Part shown: positions 32,836-42,010 of the stretch, piece by piece
Position numbering within the stretch: position 1 is the stretch's first letter
Layout: each line of letters starts with the position of its first letter
IMG/VR virus record: IMGVR_UViG_3300025000_000994
Location: 1 to 61,128 of that record
Source of the DNA: a virus
Strand: one strand, 5' to 3'
Length of the DNA stretch: 61,128 bases
The notes under the pieces: generated by a model
Database searches by the model: none
Told to the model about the DNA's origin: nothing
Seen by the model: the letters and a program-made list of their open reading frames with translations, nothing else
Made by a program: the position numbers and the translations under genes

Positions 32836-33000
32836 CTACAAATTTGTCTCCGCTACGTTGTTTACGCATTCTCTTTCCTCTGCTGATATTTGCAGTTTGT
32901 TGGCAATGCTTTTTACCAACTCGTCAACACCGTATCCTTCAGAGACAGCCCATAATACAATTGACTGCATTTTATTTAATTCATCTTGAGAAAAAATTAT
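32836..33000 (-). CDS. Small protein with ATA or ATT start, 54 aa
   Basis: A frame IIFSQDELNKMQSIVLWAVS to ECVNNVAETNL follows a perfect AAGGAGG, but only ATA (6 bases on) or ATT (9 bases on) stand at the start position; the first ATG is ten codons in with no ribosome site. It lies between the tailspike and the 44-residue gene in the same direction. Confidence 0.45.
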   Translation of the reverse strand: MIFSQDELNKMQSIVLWAVSEGYGVDELVKSIANKLQISAEERECVNNVAETNL

Positions 33001-33011
33001 AACAAACCTCC

Positions 33012-34622
33012 TTATGCATTCGGTATTCTCAATACTCTGTATCCAGTGCCGCCAGAATCATTTGCACCGATTGACACGTCAAGTCCAGCATATTTAATTG
33101 CAGGTACACTAACCTTTCCAGAACCTGTCTGCCGCGTTAATCGCAAATCTCCTGTAGCTGTTTCAACATTAATATTCCATTTACTACTTGAGTCTCCAGC
33201 TAGTAACCCGATATGGGTATTAGAACCGCATATCATCATTGGCTCCGTTGCTAATGCTGCTAGTGCCGCTAATATTCCCGCATCTGAAGCCGCAAAAACA
33301 GTACTCTTCAATTTAAACTTGTTTTGATAGCCTAAACTTGTAGACCATGTTAATACAGCATCAGTTTCAATAACAGGATCTTTTGTTCCGTTTCCTTTGT
33401 CGATATACAGCACAGTGTTTTCCCGTGATGGATAAGTATAGCTTTCTGTACCACGGGCAATAATGGAATAGGCTAGTGTTTTGTTTGAAATGCCTACGTG
33501 CATAAAGAAGTTTCCTGCCGCGCCGCTGCTAATTAAATCATTTCTTCCTCGTAATTCTATTCCTGTACCCGTGCTTGTATTATCTAAAACATGAAAACGT
33601 GTTTGCGTAAAGAAATTATTATCCGCATCGTCTACAGTTATGCCGTTCCCATTATGAATACCACCTTGAATACTTTCAAAATAATTGTATGATGTATTAC
33701 CTTTTTTACCCGCAACAGATGTTCCGCCAGTCAAAAATAGCACAGCGCCATCTTTAATTCTTTGTTTACCTGTAATCATAGAAAATACGTTTTTTTGCGA
33801 ATCCGATGCTTCTGTAATTGCTCCCGTGGTGTCTACGCCGACATATAAACCCGCTACGCCAAATTCATTAAAATATAAAGAGTCAAATCTTGAATTATTC
33901 ACACTTTTTATTACTAGTCCATAATCTGCTAAATCATTTGCTATAAAAGATATATTGCTAATTTGGCATGAATCAATACGTGTAAGTGATGTTGCGTGTG
34001 GGCATAACTCCATCATTGTTCCATTCGCTGCACCAATCCAAGTAAATCTAGTAGCAGCAATATTTCCAGATGCATCATGTATGTCACCCATACCAAATCC
34101 TATTAAATGTATGTTTGAATTATCAATAACAACCTTCGAAGCGAGTCCATAATTAGCAGGAGGAAACACGATACGTGCTCCGTTTACAGATTTAGCATAT
34201 TGAATAATTGCGTTGATTGCCTCTGAATCGTCTGTACCATCACCTTTTACAGGAACTAATGGAGCAGGCGGAGCGAAAACATTAATATATACTTGTGCTG
34301 TAGCTGCCGTATGCGAAGTAAAACTATTTACGGTTATAGTTGAACCGCCCGTGATGGTTACATTGTTACCTAAAAATGTTATGCCTGTAGTATTGGTCAA
34401 GGCAGTTATTTTATAAGTCTTACCACTTACAAAGTTAATATCTGAAACGCCTGCCGCTATAGCCGCATCAACCGCCGCCTGTACTGCCAAAGTGTCGTCC
34501 GTTACTCCGTCGCCTACTGCGCCATAGGCAGATACCCATATCTGGCCTACTTTGTTTATAAAAAAATTGCTTATTTGTGATTGTGCCGTATAAATACTTA
34601 AGAGTTCAGCTGGAGTTGGCAT
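33012..34622 (-). CDS. Tailspike with pectate-lyase-like beta-helix
   Basis: 536 residues. AYGAVGDGVTDDTLAVQAAV and a second GDGTDDSEAINAIIQYAKS open right-handed beta-helix domains of the pectate lyase_3 type. The following strand turns (NNFFTQTRFHVLDNTSTG, RGRNDLISSGAAGNFFMHVG) fit the helix. Likely binds and cuts a surface polysaccharide of the host. Confidence 0.82.
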   Translation of the reverse strand: MPTPAELLSIYTAQSQISNFFINKVGQIWVSAYGAVGDGVTDDTLAVQAAVDAAIAAGVSDINFVSGKTYKITALTNTTGITFLGNNVTITGGSTITVNSFTSHTAATAQVYINVFAPPAPLVPVKGDGTDDSEAINAIIQYAKSVNGARIVFPPANYGLASKVVIDNSNIHLIGFGMGDIHDASGNIAATRFTWIGAANGTMMELCPHATSLTRIDSCQISNISFIANDLADYGLVIKSVNNSRFDSLYFNEFGVAGLYVGVDTTGAITEASDSQKNVFSMITGKQRIKDGAVLFLTGGTSVAGKKGNTSYNYFESIQGGIHNGNGITVDDADNNFFTQTRFHVLDNTSTGTGIELRGRNDLISSGAAGNFFMHVGISNKTLAYSIIARGTESYTYPSRENTVLYIDKGNGTKDPVIETDAVLTWSTSLGYQNKFKLKSTVFAASDAGILAALAALATEPMMICGSNTHIGLLAGDSSSKWNINVETATGDLRLTRQTGSGKVSVPAIKYAGLDVSIGANDSGGTGYRVLRIPNA

Positions 34623-34640
34623 ATTGCCACCTACTTTCCA

Positions 34641-34673
34641 TAAAAATAGGACCTACCTTATAGATAAGTCCTG
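34641..34673 (-). terminator. Possible terminator before the tailspike gene
   Basis: Minus strand AGGACTTA/TAAGGTAGGTCCT hairpin with a bulge, followed by ATTTTTA. Imperfect; could instead attenuate tailspike expression. Confidence 0.35.
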
Positions 34674-34699
34674 TGTAATATATTCCGAGGTCGAAGTAA

Positions 34700-35524
34700 T
34701 TATACTGCCGTACCTGCCGAATCTACCCATCCATTGTTTGCTGCATTACGCCATATTGGTTTATTTAGTGTTGTGTCAAACCACTGCTCACCTGCTACTG
34801 TGTTGGTTGTTGGACGTGCCGCAGTAGTGCAAGTATTAACCATCTGAACCATTTTCGTAGCTGAGTCTCTTGCATCAGTTATCTTTACGGCTTTGCCAGC
34901 TTCGCGGGCTTTTAAAACAAGGTCACCTTTCACTGCATCATATATCTGACCGCCAGTAACGCCAGAAGGTGTTTGCAATGTAATTGTGGATGTAGCGCTA
35001 TCCCAGTTAAAGTATAATTTAATAGAACCTATGGAAGCTAAAGCAAGCATATATTTGTTATTGTATAGGCAATCAATTATAAAGGCCGCATCGGTTGTAT
35101 TTGCTGGTCTTTGGTTTTGCAGTATGGCTTGTCTATCACCCGTCCAATTGAAATTTGCATCCTTAGTAACTAAAAGTAAATCTCCCCTACCATATTCAGT
35201 GTCTTCCGTAAGTTTTATAAAACTACCAGTACCAACAAAATCTGCTGGCTTATCAGGTCTCCATGTTTCATTGTGTGCGTTTTTTATTACAAATACAGAA
35301 TTAGACGCGCCTACATTGTCTATCTGCATAGCTACACCATCAGTATAATGATGTAATGCTACTGCTAACGGTTCATTACCTAAACCCTGTTGAGCGAGAT
35401 TCTCTAAATTTACTATGCCTTCTGTATCCGTTGTAGTATTTGTTACTTCAATTCTTTTATTGTCTAGGTTCGACTTAGATGCCAAGTCTGCACGTGCTTG
35501 TTGGTCTGAAAAATAATTCAGCAT
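34700..35524 (-). CDS. Tail appendage/fibre protein, 274 aa
   Basis: ATG at 35524 (MLNYFSDQQARADLASKSNL) behind GGAGG. Opening 'QARADLASKSNLDNKRIEV' is fibre-like. The C-terminus AGEQWFDTTLNKPIWRNAANNGWVDSAG is a common fibre-tip motif. Next to the tailspike. Confidence 0.6.
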   Translation of the reverse strand: MLNYFSDQQARADLASKSNLDNKRIEVTNTTTDTEGIVNLENLAQQGLGNEPLAVALHHYTDGVAMQIDNVGASNSVFVIKNAHNETWRPDKPADFVGTGSFIKLTEDTEYGRGDLLLVTKDANFNWTGDRQAILQNQRPANTTDAAFIIDCLYNNKYMLALASIGSIKLYFNWDSATSTITLQTPSGVTGGQIYDAVKGDLVLKAREAGKAVKITDARDSATKMVQMVNTCTTAARPTTNTVAGEQWFDTTLNKPIWRNAANNGWVDSAGTAV

Positions 35525-35525
35525 A

Positions 35526-36119
35526 TTACACCTCCAAGACATAAACCTGTGCCGTTGAGCCAGTTCCATCACTTATAAGCGATATGTACTTATATTCCGA
35601 TAACACAAGCAATTCGGCCGACATTCTGCCTGTGAGTTGTCCGCTTGCTCCTGCAATATTCGCCACGCCTTTAGTGTTAAACCATGTATTCCCTGCGATA
35701 TTTTCAACAATAATATCTCTGCCCGTCACATCAAAGTATAGACACCCTGTAGAAAGCTTACCTGCTGTAATGGTGGCTATAGCAAGACCGCCTGACTTCT
35801 CACGGATAGTAATTGTTCCTGTTGCTCTTGCACTGATATTGCCGTATTTATCACCCAAAAATGCGCCATAAAATGTTTTCCATTTTGGAACAAGAACGCT
35901 ATCAACAGCAGTCGTGCCGTTCAATGTGAGCTGTTTTGCTTGGAACACATCTGAGTTATCAATACCAAACAGCGTTATAATCTGCGTATCGCCTGCATTG
36001 TCCGATATAACCTGTATATCATCGTTGGCAGGCTGATTCGAAGTTGATATTGCTGTCAGTTCAAAGATTGGGATAATAGTTTTTATCGCTCTGTGAAGGG
36101 CTTTAACAAGTGTACTCAT
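35526..36119 (-). CDS. Virion protein, unknown role, 197 aa
   Basis: Strand-rich with Gly and Thr (QVISDNAGDTQIITLFGID, GTITIREKSGGLAIATITAG). Position between capsid and fibre genes suggests a head or tail decoration protein. Confidence 0.55.
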   Translation of the reverse strand: MSTLVKALHRAIKTIIPIFELTAISTSNQPANDDIQVISDNAGDTQIITLFGIDNSDVFQAKQLTLNGTTAVDSVLVPKWKTFYGAFLGDKYGNISARATGTITIREKSGGLAIATITAGKLSTGCLYFDVTGRDIIVENIAGNTWFNTKGVANIAGASGQLTGRMSAELLVLSEYKYISLISDGTGSTAQVYVLEV

Positions 36120-36181
36120 ATTTCATTCTCCTTTTCAGAATGTTATTTTCAAAGTTAAAGGGGCATGGTTAGCCCCTATGT

Positions 36182-36691
36182 TCATACGTACTCCATCAAA
36201 ACCGTTATCGTGCCCAAGGCATAAGATGTCGCTGCACCAGAAGCCAGTTTCAAACATAGTGCGTCACCGGCTGCGAATGTGGCTGCTGCCGTGGTTACTG
36301 CTGCTTTGCTGACAGGTGTGTTGGCTGCGCTTGTGAGGTCAAAAGCTGCCGCAAGCAAAACGTCACCAGCACCCGGAGCCTCACCTGTGGTTAACTTTTC
36401 AATGGTCAATGTTCCTGCCTGACCCGCTACGGTTACATGGCGTTCATAGGCGGAAATTATCTTACAGGCTGCTGACGCTATAAAAAAGGTTTTGGCTACA
36501 TCTGCGGCTGCTACATCGTGGAATGTTACCATGAAGCGTGAGCCGGGTACGGCCTTGCCTGTGGCTATGCCTGCAAGAGTGTTTAGTTCTGCACCGGTAG
36601 GGGTTAAAGCTGTGCCTTTCTGGTATAGCGTTCCGTCTGTTCCGATGGCATCTACGCCATTGGTTTCTATAAGGTCTACAAAATTAGGCAT
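36182..36691 (-). CDS. Virion protein with Ala/Thr-rich barrel, 169 aa
   Basis: Opens MPNFVDLIETNGVDAIGTDG. Strands such as RFMVTFHDVAAADVAKTFFI, GTLTIEKLTTGEAPGAGDVL. Probably capsid-associated; no family named. Confidence 0.55.
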   Translation of the reverse strand: MPNFVDLIETNGVDAIGTDGTLYQKGTALTPTGAELNTLAGIATGKAVPGSRFMVTFHDVAAADVAKTFFIASAACKIISAYERHVTVAGQAGTLTIEKLTTGEAPGAGDVLLAAAFDLTSAANTPVSKAAVTTAAATFAAGDALCLKLASGAATSYALGTITVLMEYV

Positions 36692-36742
36692 CGTGTTACT
36701 CCTTTCATAAAGAGATGGGGGCAGTTGTTAGCTGCCCATTGA

Positions 36743-37633
36743 TTAAACTCCTGCGTTGCTTACAAATCCGAACCCGTCATGGATGATCGCACTCTTATAT
36801 CTCTCATAAGCGTTGAAGTACCACACAAGAGTATCTTTTGCATCAAACTCCGAATGAGTTTTTAAGCCCATTCTAATGAGCATGATTACGGAAGCAATGT
36901 TCTCGTCAATCAAGTGCCACGGTGCAGCAGACAAATACTTGCTGAGAATTACCTTCAAACTGGGAACGGTGTTCTTAGTGTTGGATGATTCCTGTGCTTT
37001 CAAGGTGGATTCAAGGACTGACTTAATCAGTGCACCTTTATCCTTGTGAGCTAAGATAGCCGTTGCAGAGGTGTCGAACACATCGCCATTGTGCTTTTTG
37101 ATTGCGTTGAACATGTTGTCAGCAGCAATGACGTTGTCGGGCGTAATCAGCCCGGATGTAGCAAGGTTGTCGTTTACTGCGGAAGTTCCTTTAAGCGGGT
37201 GGTCATTAGCGGCATAAGCTTTACCGTCTGCGCCTGTGTTTGTAAACACGCCATTCCACTGTGCGGCTACTGCTTTTTCTCTCGCCGTTATCATGGTGCT
37301 GTACAGGTCGTCAACCATAGGACCGTTGACTACGTTGTACTGATCGTCCTCATAGGTTTCAAGATCGATAGAAAAACCGTTTGTAACTTTTACAGGTTTA
37401 ACAGTAGTCTCATAGGCATCCTGTAATTTGCCGTATTCGATTGACCCGCCAGGTGCAGTTTCCTTTGCGGCAGGAAGGTTACCCAATGTCTCAAAGGTTT
37501 CCTCCATTTTAGTTGTATTCATTACTGTGGCGTAATCTCTCCAAGATTCCTTTTTAGGCTTTTCAAGATTCTTCTTCCACACTTCCATGTGGCCTACATA
37601 CATTTCCTTGTTCAGATCTGTTGAATTAATCAT
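36743..37633 (-). CDS. Major capsid protein (Mu gpT-like, HK97 fold)
   Basis: 296 residues. The order of features (TFETLGNLPAAKETAPGGSI, YETTVKPVKVTNGFSIDLET, VNGPMVDDLYSTMITAREKA, DNVIAADNMFNAIKKHNGDV, APWHLIDENIASVIMLIRMG) matches gpT-type major head subunits. Follows scaffold and decoration genes. Confidence 0.75.
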   Translation of the reverse strand: MINSTDLNKEMYVGHMEVWKKNLEKPKKESWRDYATVMNTTKMEETFETLGNLPAAKETAPGGSIEYGKLQDAYETTVKPVKVTNGFSIDLETYEDDQYNVVNGPMVDDLYSTMITAREKAVAAQWNGVFTNTGADGKAYAANDHPLKGTSAVNDNLATSGLITPDNVIAADNMFNAIKKHNGDVFDTSATAILAHKDKGALIKSVLESTLKAQESSNTKNTVPSLKVILSKYLSAAPWHLIDENIASVIMLIRMGLKTHSEFDAKDTLVWYFNAYERYKSAIIHDGFGFVSNAGV

Positions 37634-37650
37634 CTATTATCTCCCCTTCC

Positions 37651-38049
37651 TTAACAATAAGTCAGCGCATCCGGTACTATGAAAGTAACCGTCTTTGCTG
37701 TGTTGTCGTAGCCTTGCAATACCGCAAAGCCGCCTGTGGTATCTGTGGCATCAATTACCAAGCCGCCTGTATCAAGGTCATAAACTTTGCCAAGGTCGGC
37801 ATCTGTGAATGTAACTGCTCCGGTAAATGGTGCTGTTACCTGTCTGCCTTTTACGGATTCAATAACAGCAACTGCGTTTTCGGCTACTGTTTCAGTAAAA
37901 ATACCAAGGCAAGTTGCCGCGCCGACTGTTCCGTCTCCACCAAGTACGGCTGTTACAGAGGAAAGTATTGCTACAGCCCCTGCTACTCCACCGCCTGTAC
38001 CGGCTACAAATTTTAACATTCTGCCAGGTTTGCTATCGCTTAAATACAT
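37651..38049 (-). CDS. Capsid decoration protein, 132 aa
   Basis: MYLSDSKPGRMLKFVAGTGG then small beta barrel with repeated Gly/Thr (VTFTDADLGKVYDLDTGGLV, VLQGYDNTAKTVTFIVPDA). Such cement proteins precede capsid genes. Confidence 0.55.
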   Translation of the reverse strand: MYLSDSKPGRMLKFVAGTGGGVAGAVAILSSVTAVLGGDGTVGAATCLGIFTETVAENAVAVIESVKGRQVTAPFTGAVTFTDADLGKVYDLDTGGLVIDATDTTGGFAVLQGYDNTAKTVTFIVPDALTYC

Positions 38050-38064
38050 TTAAAATTCACCCTT

Positions 38065-38817
38065 TCATATTGATAGTTCCAAATATTGTTTTTTGGACAT
38101 TAGCGGTAGTCCTTGTAACTGCTTCTTTCTGTTAATGTTGGCTAAAATTCTTTCATCATCAGCCGACAACTTAACTGGCGTGTCCGCTTTTACATCGCCT
38201 GTTGTAATCTGCTTGCTCTTCGCTTTTTGCCTTGATAGAAGTGCTTCTTGTTCGGCTTTAGTCCGTATCTCTGCTGTGGTTGAGGCGTCAAGCTTTGCCT
38301 TACACAGTTCAGGCAGTGTAATAGCCCCCTTTGAAGCTTCTATAATGCCAATGAAGGAATCAAGATGGTCATATACGCCTGGATACTTTGAAGCGAGTTT
38401 ATCGGCTTGCTGACCGTATTTGATAGATTTCAACTCTCGTTTGAGTTCTTCTCTTTCCCTACGGTCTGATACCCTGTCCTCTGCTTCTTGCTCCGTCAAG
38501 CCATCGTCAATCAAACGCTGTTTAAGCTGTCTGTCTTTGTCGGCTTGTTCCCTGACTGCTCTATCTTTTTCAAGTGTTGCAAGTCTGTCACGAAGTTTTT
38601 TCCTTTCTTCTCTTTCCGCGTGCAAGGCTTTAAGAGGAACCATCTTCTCGGGCTTTGCCTTCTCAGGCTCTTCCATTTCGGTCTCGGTCTCTACCTCGGT
38701 TTCATCTCCCTCGGCTTCTTCCTCAAGTTCGACAGTATCCTCAACTTCTTCTTCAAGCTCGATGTCGTCAATTTCTTCTCCATCAGCAAAAAGTTGCAGA
38801 TTAATATTTTTGATCAT
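38065..38817 (-). CDS. Scaffolding protein
   Basis: ATG at 38817 (MIKNINLQLFADGEEIDDIE) with GGAGG 6 bases upstream. NLQLFA is the hallmark opening of Firmicutes phage scaffolds, followed by a highly acidic stretch and a coiled coil (EREERKKLRDRLATLEKDRA). 250 residues. Guides capsid assembly and is lost from mature heads. Confidence 0.75.
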   Translation of the reverse strand: MIKNINLQLFADGEEIDDIELEEEVEDTVELEEEAEGDETEVETETEMEEPEKAKPEKMVPLKALHAEREERKKLRDRLATLEKDRAVREQADKDRQLKQRLIDDGLTEQEAEDRVSDRREREELKRELKSIKYGQQADKLASKYPGVYDHLDSFIGIIEASKGAITLPELCKAKLDASTTAEIRTKAEQEALLSRQKAKSKQITTGDVKADTPVKLSADDERILANINRKKQLQGLPLMSKKQYLELSI

Positions 38818-38880
38818 ATAAGCCTCCATGTCGTGTAGGTACACGTTACTGCCGTATCGCCGCAGACGCGAATTTGTGAT

Positions 38881-38905
38881 AATAAAAAAGAGCCTGTTGG
38901 CTCAA
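38881..38905 (-). terminator. Intrinsic terminator before the scaffold gene
   Basis: Minus strand GAGCC-AACA-GGCTC followed by T6. Sits between 38923-39306 and the scaffold gene. Confidence 0.7.
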
Positions 38906-38922
38906 ATTTAACTTTATTGGTT

Positions 38923-39306
38923 TTATTCTTTCGCTCCCTCAGTAGCTTCCTTTATTTTTGCTAACAAGGTTTCCTCCTTCATGTTTTGAAGCACCCCTTT
39001 GACATTAAGGGCTTTCGCCTGTTCAATAAGATCCGCTTTATTTACTTCTGTTGTTCCCTCTTTCCCCTGGTCTTTCAGCAACAGTTTAAGTCCTTCCGCT
39101 GTCAATAAATCCTCGTCAACATAAATATCCATGATTTCAGTCTTATTCTTTTTGATACACAGCAAAAATCCTTCCTTTGTCTTGCCGAAATACTGAACAT
39201 TTCCGCCGTAATAGTCATACGGAAATCCCGTTACCTTTTTTTCTATTACATCGTTGTAAGTGAATAGTCTTCCTGCAATTATGGTCTTGCCCAATAGATA
39301 TTTCAT
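38923..39306 (-). CDS. Hypothetical head-region protein, 127 aa
   Basis: MKYLLGKTIIAGRLFTYNDV with a strand-rich N-terminal half and a C-terminal KADLIEQAKALNVKGVLQNM segment like a small SAP/HeH helix pair. Overlaps the next gene by 4 bases. Confidence 0.6.
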   Translation of the reverse strand: MKYLLGKTIIAGRLFTYNDVIEKKVTGFPYDYYGGNVQYFGKTKEGFLLCIKKNKTEIMDIYVDEDLLTAEGLKLLLKDQGKEGTTEVNKADLIEQAKALNVKGVLQNMKEETLLAKIKEATEGAKE

Positions 39307-39647
39307 ACTCCCGCTATCTCCTTTTCTATTTGTTCCATTTCCTCTGCCGATACGTCAAGATGCTCCATAAGATACTGCCTCATAGTGATTGCATAGGGCG
39401 TATCTTTGCCACATGCAAAGCAGTGGCAACTTCCTGGTGATGGTTGGTCATGCCAAGAGCCTAACCGTTCGCAATGACCGCATATAGGCTCGTCAAGCAG
39501 TTCGACACCTCCACCGGAAGAATACGCAAACTTCTTTTCAATATCGTTATGTTGGAAAATGTGATTGCCAAACGCCTTATTTTTATCAAGTATGAGTTTA
39601 TGTGTTGTTATATTTTGTGCGTGAGGCTGCCAGATTCTTTGTTTCAC
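39303..39647 (-). CDS. Cys-rich protein beside the portal gene, 114 aa
   Basis: Cysteines in CGHCERLGSW and SCHCFACGKD form a probable zinc site. Overlaps the portal gene by 4 bases. Function unknown. Confidence 0.6.
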   Translation of the reverse strand: MKQRIWQPHAQNITTHKLILDKNKAFGNHIFQHNDIEKKFAYSSGGGVELLDEPICGHCERLGSWHDQPSPGSCHCFACGKDTPYAITMRQYLMEHLDVSAEEMEQIEKEIAGV

Positions 39648-41524
39648 TTGCTCACCCCCATTGGTTGGTTACTCATTAACCCCGTTGCGCCTCCTGCACC
39701 TTCTATGTAGGGATTTGCTGCTGTGGCTTGCTGATTACCCATTGGTATATTCTGATTGACTGCACCACCGTTTGCGCCTGTCACAGCACCCATAACTCTT
39801 TCAGCTTCCGGCACAAGTTTTACAATAGGTATACCTATGATGTCCTCAACCAATCGTTGCACTTGCTGATAACTCAATAGTGATTTCGGTTGTCCTGTGA
39901 TTTCGTCCGGTAATACCATTTTGGAAAGTGAAAGGATAATATTCAATAGCGCCATTTTGTTGGATGGGACACCTTCGCCAATGCTTACCTCAACGTCGAA
40001 TATAGCCTTTTTAGTCTGTGGCTTTCCACCGTCCTCAGATTCCAATTGCATATATTGTGGTACCGGTTTATCGGGGTGCGCGGTTTTCCATTGATTCTCA
40101 TATGCTGAATCAACGGGGATCATAGCGGGAACATTTCTCAATTGCCTCGCATCTACCCATTCGGTTTCTTCTGATTCCTCTGATATGCGAACAGCTTTGG
40201 CGGCGGGCCAGAATTCCATCATCAAGCCGATCATGTACATGGTGGCTTCTGCTATGGCCTCCGAAGCATCCCCTCGCTTGTCGTCTATTCCTGCGTTACC
40301 CTGTTGTACCATGATACCGCTTTGTGTGGCTGTAATCTCCCTTGATGGTGCTGTACCCATCATTAGACTTGAGAACCGCGTAATGCGCTGTACCTCGGTT
40401 AATATGAGGTTGATAAGCTGTAACACTATCTGGTTGATTCCCTGCCCCTGCGTGGTCTTTACGTTCTTGCTGGGTTCTCGCACGTATATTAGGTGAGAAG
40501 GGTCCCCGTCTAATTGGTCTGGGTCAAGTCCACTATTAGGGTCAACGTATCTCTCTGCCTGTGCAGAATATTTGGCAGCAATGATACATTCATCCCACAA
40601 GTTATTGAGCAGGTTTTGAAGCCTTACAAGTAATTTGCCATCACCAAAACGATGAAATTTTCCTTCTTCCGGATATAGTCCGAAGAACTTATATGGATAT
40701 TGATTCTCGACAAACTCATAAAATGGCTTTGATGGGTCGCTTTCGTCCAGCATGATTCCACATAAACTTATATCAAGCCGTTGAAGGTTTCCTTCCTCAT
40801 TATTGCGTGTCCATACATGGAGCTTTGTAAAGCCATCCTTGTCATCGAATGTCTGGCTCCCGTCAAAGTCTGGGTCAGTGTTACCGAGTGATACGGCGTT
40901 GGCTATATCGTCGCCGTAGTCTTTGCGGGCGGATAAGATTGAGAATGAGCCTATTTCTTCAATGATGTATTCAGCCTTTTCAATGTCGAGCAGGTTCTTT
41001 ATCTTGCCATCCACGAACACCTTGCTTATCTGCGGTGTGCGCCAATCTGGTAAACCAAATCCATCTAAAGCGTCTGGATTCCAACCAATAGCAAAACAGC
41101 CTGTGCCAAACATAATATATCGCCTAATGCCCTGCTTAACCTTGCTCTTGATACGGATATTCCGATAAGCAAAGTCTGTCAATATCTGTCCTACATGAGC
41201 GAACTTCTGATCGGAATATCCTTCGCCCTTGACAGATGCAGATATATTCTTGTCGGACATGGAAGCTGTCTGACCTTCTACTACGGGAAGAATTAAAGGG
41301 TCAAAGCTGTTCGGGTCGTTCTCGCTCTTTTTCTCCCTCTCGCACCGGTACAACTTTTCAATTTCCTCGTCCTGTTCAAGCCGCGGCTGATATTCTGATT
41401 TGAGCTGTCTATATTTAGTCAGGTAAAAGTCTACTCTCTCCTGCTGTTCTTTGGTATTAACCTTATCCCTTGCAGAGGCAAAAGACGGTTTTTGGTCGTA
41501 TTGCTTTTCGTATATGTCTGCCAA
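39644..41524 (-). CDS. Portal protein, P22-like
   Basis: 626 residues, within the range of large P22-type portals. Features: EQQERVDFYLTKYRQLKSEY, a clip region, RIKSKVKQGIRRYIMFGTGC, ADIYEKQ start, VRLQNLLNNLWDECIIAAKY and a Gly/Asn/Ala-rich C-terminus. Located between the large terminase and the scaffold. Confidence 0.75.
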   Translation of the reverse strand: MADIYEKQYDQKPSFASARDKVNTKEQQERVDFYLTKYRQLKSEYQPRLEQDEEIEKLYRCEREKKSENDPNSFDPLILPVVEGQTASMSDKNISASVKGEGYSDQKFAHVGQILTDFAYRNIRIKSKVKQGIRRYIMFGTGCFAIGWNPDALDGFGLPDWRTPQISKVFVDGKIKNLLDIEKAEYIIEEIGSFSILSARKDYGDDIANAVSLGNTDPDFDGSQTFDDKDGFTKLHVWTRNNEEGNLQRLDISLCGIMLDESDPSKPFYEFVENQYPYKFFGLYPEEGKFHRFGDGKLLVRLQNLLNNLWDECIIAAKYSAQAERYVDPNSGLDPDQLDGDPSHLIYVREPSKNVKTTQGQGINQIVLQLINLILTEVQRITRFSSLMMGTAPSREITATQSGIMVQQGNAGIDDKRGDASEAIAEATMYMIGLMMEFWPAAKAVRISEESEETEWVDARQLRNVPAMIPVDSAYENQWKTAHPDKPVPQYMQLESEDGGKPQTKKAIFDVEVSIGEGVPSNKMALLNIILSLSKMVLPDEITGQPKSLLSYQQVQRLVEDIIGIPIVKLVPEAERVMGAVTGANGGAVNQNIPMGNQQATAANPYIEGAGGATGLMSNQPMGVSK

Positions 41525-41536
41525 CTAAACCGCCTC

Positions 41537-41818
41537 CTATTCGCCAATATTTATAAAGGTTACAAGATCATCTTCTATTTCTGTACAAATTTCATGACCT
41601 TTGGTTACTTCAATTTCTTTGGTTAATACTTTTCCACAATAAGGACACATTAAAAACTTATTGCTTTGCTTTCCGTGTTCTTTGCAATATGTTTTTTGTT
41701 TTGTTGTTTTATAACCATTTTCGTAATAGTGTTTTACTTGACAAGCGCTACAGCAAAACCTTTTTCTGCCTCTATAAAACGGAAATTCTTTACCGCAATA
41801 TAAACAATTTTTAATCAT
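41537..41818 (-). CDS. Double zinc-ribbon protein, 93 aa
   Basis: CLYCGKEFPFYRGRKRFCCSACQ and CPYCGKVLTKE are two zinc ribbons. Overlaps the next gene by 4 bases. May bind DNA near the packaging machinery. Confidence 0.6.
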   Translation of the reverse strand: MIKNCLYCGKEFPFYRGRKRFCCSACQVKHYYENGYKTTKQKTYCKEHGKQSNKFLMCPYCGKVLTKEIEVTKGHEICTEIEDDLVTFINIGE

Positions 41819-42006
41819 AAATCCTCCTTTGGTATCGGTTTCCTATTCTTATAATTAAAAAGTCCCTCTTTAGTTAAGAAGGGTGAATCGCTTTGAATCG
41901 GTTTTTCTGCAAGTTGCAACTTTATTTCCTGCAAATCCTTTTGTATGCTGTCAAGTCGAATATTTATAGCCAGCATACCGGCTTCAAGTTCTTTGTTTCC
42001 AAACAT
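41815..42006 (-). CDS. Small helical protein, 63 aa
   Basis: MFGNKELEAGMLAINIRLDS with a coiled helix (IQKDLQEIKLQLAEKP). Directly after the large terminase gene. Confidence 0.55.
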   Translation of the reverse strand: MFGNKELEAGMLAINIRLDSIQKDLQEIKLQLAEKPIQSDSPFLTKEGLFNYKNRKPIPKEDL

Positions 42007-42010
42007 AGCA

